From the NCBI GenBank assembly GCA_963785115.1, contig CAWATY010000006.1, positions 682,001 to 746,000 of the forward strand: a stretch of 64,000 bases of DNA. Direction: 5' to 3'. The DNA is from JACCWP01 sp963785115 (GTDB lineage Bacteria > Actinomycetota > Actinomycetes > Propionibacteriales > Nocardioidaceae). The notes beneath the pieces were generated by a model. It saw nothing but the letters and a program-made list of their open reading frames with translations. It was not told the DNA's origin and made no database searches. Made by a program: the position numbers and the translations under genes. Below, in pieces: positions 58,812 to 64,000 of this stretch (positions within the stretch are counted from its first letter, which is position 1; every line of letters begins with the position of its first letter).

Positions 58812-60053
58812 GTGAGCGACGCAGGGAACACTGCAGGGAACACCGCAGGGAACACCGCAGGCAGCACCGTCAGCACGCTGCCCCCGCTGCCCCCGCTGGT
58901 GGAGCCGGCCGACGAGCTGACCGCCGACGAGGTCCGCCGCTACAGCCGGCACCTGATCATCCCCGACGTGGGCATGACCGGGCAGAAGCGGCTCAAGAAC
59001 GCCAAGGTGCTGGTGATCGGGGCCGGCGGCCTCGGCAGCCCCGCGCTGCTGTACCTCGCGGCCGCGGGCGTTGGCACCCTGGGGATAGTCGAGTTCGACG
59101 AGGTCGACGAGTCCAACCTGCAGCGCCAGATCATCCACGGGCAGAGCGACATCGGGAAGTCCAAGGCCCTGTCGGCCAAGGAGTCCGTCGCCGAGATCAA
59201 CCCGTACGTCAACGTGGTGCTGCACGACGAGCGGCTCGAGAACGACAATGTTCTCGACATCTTCCGCGGCTACGACCTGATCGTCGACGGCACCGACAAC
59301 TTCGCCACCCGCTACCTGGTCAACGACGCGGCCGTGCTGCTCGGCAAGCCCTACGTGTGGGGCTCGATCTTCCGCTTCGACGGACAGGTGTCGGTGTTCT
59401 GGGACGAGCACGGGCCCAACTACCGCGACCTCTACCCCGAGCCGCCGCCGCCCGGCATGGTGCCGTCGTGCGCCGAGGGCGGGGTGCTCGGCGTCCTGTG
59501 CGCGTCGATCGGGTCGATCATGGTGACCGAGGCGATCAAGCTCATCACCGGGATCGGCGAGCCGCTGATCGGGCGGCTGATGGTCTACGACGCCCTGGAG
59601 ATGCGCTACACGACGCTCAAGGTGCAGAAGGACCCGAACGCAAAGCCGATCACCGAGCTGATCGACTACGAGGCGTTCTGTGGTGCGCTCAGCGACGAGG
59701 CTGCCGAGGCCGCCGCGGGGTCGACCATCTCGGTGACCCAGCTGGCCTCGATGCTCAAGGAGCGCGACGAGGGCAGCCGGTCGTTCACCCTGGTCGACGT
59801 GCGCGAGCCCAACGAGTACGAGATCAACAAGATCCCGGGCTCGGTGCTGATCCCGAAGGGCGACTTCCTCAACGGCGAGGCACTGGGCCAGCTGCCCCAG
59901 GACCAGCCGGTGGTGCTGCACTGCAAGTCCGGCCAGCGCTCGGCCGAGGCCCTCGCCGTGCTCAAGGGCGCCGGCTTCTCCGACGCCGTGCACGTCGGCG
60001 GCGGCGTGGTCGCCTGGGTCAACCAGATCGACCCCTCCCAGCCTTCCTACTGA
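58812..60053 (+). CDS. moeZ: Adenylyltransferase/sulfurtransferase MoeZ
   Basis: A 413-residue E1-like fusion. The MoeB/ThiF domain spans about 30-270, with VLVIGAGGLGSPALLYLAAA (ATP site), FDEVDESNLQRQ and VDGTDNFATRYLVND. The rhodanese domain covers about 300-410, with the active cysteine in LHCKSGQRS. It adenylates and thiocarboxylates sulfur-carrier proteins for molybdopterin, thiolated cofactors or cysteine synthesis, and so could supply the molybdenum hydroxylase with cofactor. The N-terminus has three Ala-Gly-Asn-Thr units from a 12-bp repeat. GTG 58812 follows GAGGAGGACC. Confidence 0.92.
   Translation: MSDAGNTAGNTAGNTAGSTVSTLPPLPPLVEPADELTADEVRRYSRHLIIPDVGMTGQKRLKNAKVLVIGAGGLGSPALLYLAAAGVGTLGIVEFDEVDESNLQRQIIHGQSDIGKSKALSAKESVAEINPYVNVVLHDERLENDNVLDIFRGYDLIVDGTDNFATRYLVNDAAVLLGKPYVWGSIFRFDGQVSVFWDEHGPNYRDLYPEPPPPGMVPSCAEGGVLGVLCASIGSIMVTEAIKLITGIGEPLIGRLMVYDALEMRYTTLKVQKDPNAKPITELIDYEAFCGALSDEAAEAAAGSTISVTQLASMLKERDEGSRSFTLVDVREPNEYEINKIPGSVLIPKGDFLNGEALGQLPQDQPVVLHCKSGQRSAEALAVLKGAGFSDAVHVGGGVVAWVNQIDPSQPSY
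58825..58860 (+). repeat. 12-bp coding repeats at the moeZ N-terminus
   Basis: GGGAACACNGCA occurs as three near-identical in-frame copies (one substitution), encoding Gly-Asn-Thr-Ala. It adds a disordered extension before the conserved domain. Confidence 0.75.
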
Positions 60054-60071
60054 CCGGGTCTGACCGACCCC

Positions 60072-60132
60072 GGGTTTCCCACGTTCGCTTGGGAAACCCA
60101 AGGTTCGCCCGTGTTGTGACACGGGCGAACCT
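60072..60132. terminator. Two perfect adjacent hairpins downstream of moeZ
   Basis: Hairpin 1 is GGGTTTCCCA (60072-60081) and TGGGAAACCC (60090-60099), an 8-base loop. Hairpin 2 is AGGTTCGCCCGTGT (60101-60114) and ACACGGGCGAACCT (60119-60132), a 14-bp perfect stem with a TGTG loop. No U-tract follows, as usual for high-GC terminators. Their strength suggests termination, but the repeats that follow leave room for another role. Confidence 0.55.
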
Positions 60133-60141
60133 CTGGTTACT

Positions 60142-60222
60142 CGGTAGAAGCTGCCCGCCTGCCAGTTGCGCAGTAGAAGCTGTCCCTGCCAGTTGCGCGG
60201 TGGAAGCTGCCCGCCTGCCAGG
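60142..60222. repeat. Three imperfect tandem repeats of 25-29 bp
   Basis: Units start at 60142, 60171 and 60198. The core is GTAGAAGCTGCCCGCC followed by TGCCAGTTGCG; the second unit has lost two bases and carries a T for C, the third ends TGCCAGG. There are no spacers, so this is not a CRISPR array. It lies in non-coding space between the moeZ hairpins and the alkyltransferase-like gene. Confidence 0.85.
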
Positions 60223-60224
60223 CT
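60219..60224 (+). promoter_or_regulatory. Putative -10 element of the alkyltransferase-like gene
   Basis: CAGGCT ends six bases before GTG 60231 and overlaps the third tandem repeat. Confidence 0.3.
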
Positions 60225-60230
60225 GACGAC

Positions 60231-60551
60231 GTGGACGAGGCGTACGTCGAGGCGGTGCTCCGCATCGTCGAGGCGGTCCCGCCGGGATGCGTGACGACGT
60301 ACGGGCTGATCGGAGAGGCCGTCGGCAGCGGCCCGCGGCTCGTGGGCCGGGTGATGTCGCAGCTCGGCGGCGGGGTGCCCTGGTGGCGCGTGGTCCGCGC
60401 CGACGGGAGCACGCAGGACTTCCTGGTGCGGGAGGCCTCCGCCCACTGGCGGGACGAGGGCACGCCGCTGCGCGAGCGTGACGGACGTCACCCACGGGTC
60501 GACCTGCGGGCCGCGCTGCATGTCCCGCCGCCCGCTCCTCACCGAGCGTGA
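60231..60551 (+). CDS. Alkyltransferase-like protein (MGMT/Ogt DNA-binding domain without the catalytic cysteine)
   Basis: A 106-residue MGMT C-terminal-like domain. VPPGCVTTYGLIGEAVG and PRLVGRVMSQLGGGVPWWRVV follow the family pattern, but the PCHR active site is replaced by PWWR. It therefore cannot accept alkyl groups and should act as an ATL protein that marks O6-alkylguanine for nucleotide excision repair. The positional counterpart in M. tuberculosis is Rv3204. GTG 60231 is the natural start. Location beside an AdnA-like helicase and a distant tag gene fits a DNA-repair context. Confidence 0.87.
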   Translation: MDEAYVEAVLRIVEAVPPGCVTTYGLIGEAVGSGPRLVGRVMSQLGGGVPWWRVVRADGSTQDFLVREASAHWRDEGTPLRERDGRHPRVDLRAALHVPPPAPHRA

Positions 60552-60614
60552 CGTTTCGCCGTACGGCGCGTTGGGAATCGTCGAAGGCTGAATCCCCCGA
60601 CGAAAGGTGTCCCG

Positions 60615-61499
60615 ATGCTCCGCCGTGGCAGCGTCTCTCTCCGGGTCGCATCCGTGGCAGTCGGCCTGCTGGCCGCCTCCGCCATCGCCGCGCAGTCCCC
60701 CGCGACCGCGCAGGCCCCCACCGTCCCTGCCGCGGCGTACGCGCCCGCTGCCACCGCCACCATCCACCCCGGCGTGATGATGTACACCGCCGGAGCCCAG
60801 TGCACCGCCAACTTCGTCTACACCGACGCGAGCGGCGCCACCTACGTCGGCTACGCGGCGCACTGCGCCGGCCAGGGCGCGGCCACCGACACCAACGGCT
60901 GCGACACCGCCTCCCTCCCGCTCGGCACCAAGGTGAACTTCGTCGAGGGCGGCAGCCTGGTCAGCGAGGGGACGACCGTCGGCACCGGCACGCTTGCCTA
61001 CAGCTCGTGGCTCACCATGCAGCGGACCGGTGAGACCAACGCCGACGCGTGCGCCTACAACGACCTCGCGCTGGTCAAGGTCGATGCCGGCTCGGTCGCC
61101 GACGTGAACCCGAGCGTGCCGTTCTTCGGCGGGCCCACCGGTCTCGACACCGACGGCACCGCCGCCGGCGACACCGTCTACAGCTACGGCAACTCCTCGC
61201 TGCGCGGCGGCGTCGAGCAGCTGTCGCCCAAGCACGGTGCCAGCCTCGGCGACGAGGGCAACGGCTGGAGCCACACGGCCTACACCGTCACGCCCGGCAT
61301 CCCCGGTGACTCCGGCAGCGGCTTCATGACCGCCGGTGGCAAGGCCGTGGGCGTGCTGTCCACGGTGGCCATCGCCCCGCTCCCGGCCTCCAACGGCGTG
61401 GGCGACCTCGCCAAGGAGCTCGCGTACGCCCGCACCGTGGGCGGCGTCTCCGGCCTGGCACTGGTGCCCGGCACCGAGCCGTTCTCGTCGGTGCTCTGA
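60615..61499 (+). CDS. Secreted chymotrypsin-like serine protease
   Basis: A 294-residue exported protein with a signal peptide ending near AATAQA (residue 34). The trypsin-like triad is present as H83 (YAAHCAG), D150 (YNDLALV) and S233 (PGDSGSGF), and C63/C84 may form the usual disulfide. It resembles S1-type proteases of actinomycetes with no pro-domain of alpha-lytic type visible. A GAAAGGTGTCC ribosome-binding site precedes the ATG. A strong terminator follows. It is not part of the conserved mycobacterial block and looks inserted between the alkyltransferase-like gene and the helicase. Confidence 0.8.
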   Translation: MLRRGSVSLRVASVAVGLLAASAIAAQSPATAQAPTVPAAAYAPAATATIHPGVMMYTAGAQCTANFVYTDASGATYVGYAAHCAGQGAATDTNGCDTASLPLGTKVNFVEGGSLVSEGTTVGTGTLAYSSWLTMQRTGETNADACAYNDLALVKVDAGSVADVNPSVPFFGGPTGLDTDGTAAGDTVYSYGNSSLRGGVEQLSPKHGASLGDEGNGWSHTAYTVTPGIPGDSGSGFMTAGGKAVGVLSTVAIAPLPASNGVGDLAKELAYARTVGGVSGLALVPGTEPFSSVL

Positions 61500-61521
61500 C
61501 ACCGCACCGCTCACCGGCCCT

Positions 61522-61554
61522 GACGGCCCCGTCCTCCTCGAGGGCGGGGCCGTC
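61522..61554 (+). terminator. Rho-independent-type hairpin after the serine protease gene
   Basis: GACGGCCCCG (61522-61531) pairs perfectly with CGGGGCCGTC (61545-61554) across a 13-base loop, 22 bases after the stop codon. No U-tract is present. Confidence 0.65.
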
Positions 61555-61598
61555 GCCATGTCCCGCTCCGGGTCAGCAGCCGTGTCCGTCACGTCTGG

Positions 61599-61604
61599 TC
61601 TGAT
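61599..61604 (+). promoter_or_regulatory. Putative -10 element of the AdnA-like helicase gene
   Basis: TCTGAT ends seven bases before GTG 61612 and favours that start over ATG 61603. Confidence 0.35.
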
Positions 61605-61611
61605 GGGTCGG

Positions 61612-64000
61612 GTGACGGTCCGGTACGTGCTCGAGCGCCCCAGCCGCGGGCCGACCGGAGCGCCAGACCTCGACACCGACCAGCAGGCGGTCGTCGACCA
61701 CGACGGCGGCCCGGTCCTGGTGCTGGCCGGCCCCGGCACCGGCAAGACGACGACGCTCGTCGAGTCGGTCGTCGACCGGGTCGAGCACCGCGGACTGCGC
61801 CCCGACCAGGTGCTGGTGCTGACGTTCAGCCGCAAGGCGGCCGACGAGCTGCGGACCCGGATCACGGCCCGGCTCGGCCGCACCACCCGCGGCGCGGTCG
61901 CGATGACGTTCCACTCGTTCTGCTACGCGCTGGTGCGCCGGTTCTCGCTCGGCGACCCTGGCCCGCTCGACGAGGTCGACGAGGCCGCCGGCGACCAGCT
62001 GGCCCTGCCACTCGGCCTCGGCGGCGGCGCACCGGCCGAGCCGTCGACGTGGCGCCCGCCGACCCTGGTGTCCGCGCCCGAGCAGGACGTCCGCATCCGC
62101 GAGCTGCTGCTGGGATCGGCACCAGCGGTCTCGGTGTCGCGAGACGTCAGCACCGCGATCGGCTGGCCGCGCGGCCTGTACCCCGCCCTGCGCACGCGGG
62201 GCATGGCCCGCGAGCTGCAGGCCGTGCTCGCCCGCGCCCGGGTGCTCGGCCTCGACCCCGACGAGCTGGCGGCGATCGGCCGGCGTGACGGGCAGCCGGC
62301 GTGGACGGCAGCCGCGGAGTTCTTCGCCGACTACCTCGAGGTCTTCGACGCCCAGGGTCTGCTCGACTACGGCGAGCTGGTGCACCGCGCGCTGCTGGTC
62401 GCTCGCGATCCCGAGCACCAGGCGGTGCTCCGCGACGAGTTCCGCTACGTCGTCGTCGACGAGTACCAGGACACCGACCCCGCCCAGGTGGCGCTGCTGC
62501 AGGCGTTGGCCGGTGGCGGGCGCGACCTGCTGGTCGTCGGCGACCCGGACCAGTCCATCTACGCGTTCCGCGGTGCAGACGTGCGCGGGGTGCTGCGCTT
62601 CCCGCACGAGTTCACCCGCCGCGACGGGCGCCCGGCCGAGGTCCGGGCGCTGCGGTCGACGCGCCGGTTCGGCCCGGTGATCCTGGCGGCCGCCCGCGGG
62701 GTGGGTGCCCGGCTGCCGGTCCCCGCGATCGCCGACCCCGAGGAGTTCGCCCGCTTCCGCGACCCCTCGTCGGTCGACCCGCCGTACGGCGACGGCGACG
62801 TCCAGGTCCGGTTGTTCACGTCGGCGGCCGCCGAGGCCGAGCAGGTCGCCGACCTGCTCCGCCGGGCACACCTCGAGCAGGCGCTGCCGTGGTCGGAGAT
62901 GGCGGTGCTCGTCCGGTCGGGGCGGGCGTCGATCCCCCGTCTGCGCCGGGCGCTGGGGGCGGCCGGGGTGCCGGTCGAGGTCGCCGGTGACGAGGTGCCG
63001 CTGCGCTCCGAGCCCGCGGTGCAGGTGCTGCTGCAGGCGCTGCGCGTCATCGACCGCCTGCACCGCGCCGAGCCGGGCACGGAGTCCGACGACGACGGCA
63101 TCTTCGGAGGGGATCGGCCGACGCTCGTACGGCCCGACGAGGCCGAGGCGCTACTGGTCTCGCCGCTGGGCGGGCTCGACCCGGGAGCGGTGCGCCGGCT
63201 GGCCCGGCGACTGCGCCAGCGCGACCGGGACGACCACGCCGACGTCCGGCTGCCGCGGCCGTCCGCACAGCTGCTCGCCGAGGCGCTGGCCGACCCCCGG
63301 CTGCTGGCAACGCTGCCCGGCGCCGAGGCCCCGCGCGCGCGTCGGCTCGGCACCCTGCTGGCCGACGGGGCCGTGCTGCTCGGCGACGGCGCCTCGGCCG
63401 AGAGCGTGCTGTGGCACGTGTGGGACGGCACCCGCTGGCCGGCCCGGCTGCGGGAAGCCGCCGAGTCGTCGGGCTGGTCGGCGTCGCAGTCACGCTCGGC
63501 GCACCGCGACCTCGACGCCGTGGTGGCGTTGTTCGACCTGGCGGCGCGGGCAGAGGAGCGCCAGCGCGGACTCGGGCTGCAGGCGTTCCTGGACGAGATC
63601 GACGAGCAGCAGATCCCCGCCGACTCGTTGTCCGAGCGTGGGGTCCGCGGCGACGGCGTGCGGCTGCTCACCGCGCACCGCGCGAAGGGTCTGCAGTGGC
63701 GGCTGGTCGTGGTCGCCGGGGTGCAGGACGGCGCGTGGCCCGACCTTCGCCGGCGCGGCTCGCTGCTGCAGGCCGACCGCATCGACCCGGCCGGCGTCGG
63801 GTCGTTGCCGTCCCGGTCGGCGCTGCTCGCCGACGAGCGGCGATTGTTCTACGTGGCGGTGACGCGAGCCCGCGAGCGGCTGGTCGTCACCGCGGTCGCG
63901 AGCCCGAGCGAGGGCGGAGACCAGCCCTCCCGCTTCGTGCACGAGCTGGGAGTGCCGGTCCCCGCCGCCGAGGGCCGGCCGCGACGGCCGCTGTCGCTGC
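61612..64000 (+). CDS. UvrD/AdnA-like ATP-dependent DNA helicase, 3' end outside the window
   Basis: About 796 residues are visible before the right edge, with no stop. Helicase motifs in order are VLAGPGTGKTTTLVESVV (Walker A), LVLTFSRKAADELRTR (Ia), FRYVVVDEYQDTDPAQ (II), LLVVGDPDQSIYAFRGAD (III), LLTAHRAKGLQWRLVVVAG (V) and DERRLFYVAVTRARERLV (VI). By position after the alkyltransferase-like gene and the long insertions it corresponds to M. tuberculosis Rv3202c (AdnA), whose C-terminus is a RecB-like nuclease; that part lies beyond the window. AdnAB resects double-strand breaks. Confidence 0.85.
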   Translation, partial: MTVRYVLERPSRGPTGAPDLDTDQQAVVDHDGGPVLVLAGPGTGKTTTLVESVVDRVEHRGLRPDQVLVLTFSRKAADELRTRITARLGRTTRGAVAMTFHSFCYALVRRFSLGDPGPLDEVDEAAGDQLALPLGLGGGAPAEPSTWRPPTLVSAPEQDVRIRELLLGSAPAVSVSRDVSTAIGWPRGLYPALRTRGMARELQAVLARARVLGLDPDELAAIGRRDGQPAWTAAAEFFADYLEVFDAQGLLDYGELVHRALLVARDPEHQAVLRDEFRYVVVDEYQDTDPAQVALLQALAGGGRDLLVVGDPDQSIYAFRGADVRGVLRFPHEFTRRDGRPAEVRALRSTRRFGPVILAAARGVGARLPVPAIADPEEFARFRDPSSVDPPYGDGDVQVRLFTSAAAEAEQVADLLRRAHLEQALPWSEMAVLVRSGRASIPRLRRALGAAGVPVEVAGDEVPLRSEPAVQVLLQALRVIDRLHRAEPGTESDDDGIFGGDRPTLVRPDEAEALLVSPLGGLDPGAVRRLARRLRQRDRDDHADVRLPRPSAQLLAEALADPRLLATLPGAEAPRARRLGTLLADGAVLLGDGASAESVLWHVWDGTRWPARLREAAESSGWSASQSRSAHRDLDAVVALFDLAARAEERQRGLGLQAFLDEIDEQQIPADSLSERGVRGDGVRLLTAHRAKGLQWRLVVVAGVQDGAWPDLRRRGSLLQADRIDPAGVGSLPSRSALLADERRLFYVAVTRARERLVVTAVASPSEGGDQPSRFVHELGVPVPAAEGRPRRPLSL

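Noticed and set aside
60142..60222. Possible CRISPR array
   Set aside because: Repeat units are directly adjacent without spacers, only three copies exist, and no cas gene is present.
57735..61886. Very long open frame on the minus strand across moeZ and neighbours (over 1,300 codons)
   Set aside because: Only its last 76 codons are the real DUF3107 gene. The rest is antisense to moeZ, the protease and the helicase, is Gly/Arg/Asp-rich and follows from the strong G/C third-position bias.

Overview
The window is about 70% G+C or higher, has strong G/C preference at third codon positions, uses many GTG starts and carries an actinobacterial gene repertoire (DUF3117, DUF3107, DUF222-HNH, PaaX, MoeZ, AdnA-like helicase). 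It reads as the chromosome of a high-GC actinomycete, most like a Nocardioides-type member of the Propionibacteriales. The genus is inference. No rRNA, tRNA, CRISPR array or recognisable insertion sequence was seen.

Layout. (1) 1-14580 resembles the Mycobacterium tuberculosis tagA to Rv1232c neighbourhood as I remember it: 3-methyladenine glycosylase, DUF3117, O-methyltransferase, sigE-rseA-htrA, tatB, mrp, DUF1003 and an MgtE/CBS protein. Interleaved are a PaaX/enoyl-CoA hydratase pair, a leucyl aminopeptidase split by a frameshift, and a DUF222-HNH gene behind a compositionally odd spacer. (2) 14669-31759 is mixed metabolism: an OFA-type MFS transporter with a 32-residue partner, PhzF, EamA, a malyl-CoA-lyase-like enzyme, an acyl-CoA dehydrogenase and a MaoC hydratase, three sulfotransferase-like proteins with a GT4 glycosyltransferase and a methyltransferase, then stress, NUDIX, phosphatase, PHP and MarC genes. 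(3) 31769-52722 is the accessory heart of the window, described below. (4) 52830-64000 resembles the M. tuberculosis Rv3213c-Rv3202c block: ParA, L,D-transpeptidase, DEAD-box helicase, ferritin-like protein, DUF3107, TetR, MoeZ, alkyltransferase-like protein, secreted serine protease and an AdnA-like UvrD helicase cut by the right edge.

The accessory region looks like a self-contained pyrimidine-degradation locus. A ten-gene, almost fully overlapping plus-strand operon (37439-50600) encodes a UraA-type permease, a three-subunit molybdenum hydroxylase, CoxG, an amidase, HyuA/HyuB, an NCS1 permease and a yeast-type cytosine deaminase. Carbamate kinase and a barbiturase/cyanuric-acid-hydrolase-family enzyme follow. 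A divergent coupled operon (37334 to 33692) encodes DUF2877, FdrA and DUF1116, the three parts of E. coli oxamate carbamoyltransferase. I propose cytosine to uracil to barbiturate to ureidomalonate, then phosphorolysis by the FdrA complex to malonamate plus carbamoyl phosphate, ATP recovery by carbamate kinase, and malonate plus ammonia from the amidase. This would be an ATP-yielding version of oxidative pyrimidine catabolism that avoids urea. The individual families are recognisable; the combined pathway is inference.

A second theme is expression. At least fifteen starts are preceded by a TANNNT-like hexamer ending 6-8 bases before ATG or GTG, the signature of leaderless transcripts, and within operons nearly all genes are joined by ATGA or GTGA overlaps.
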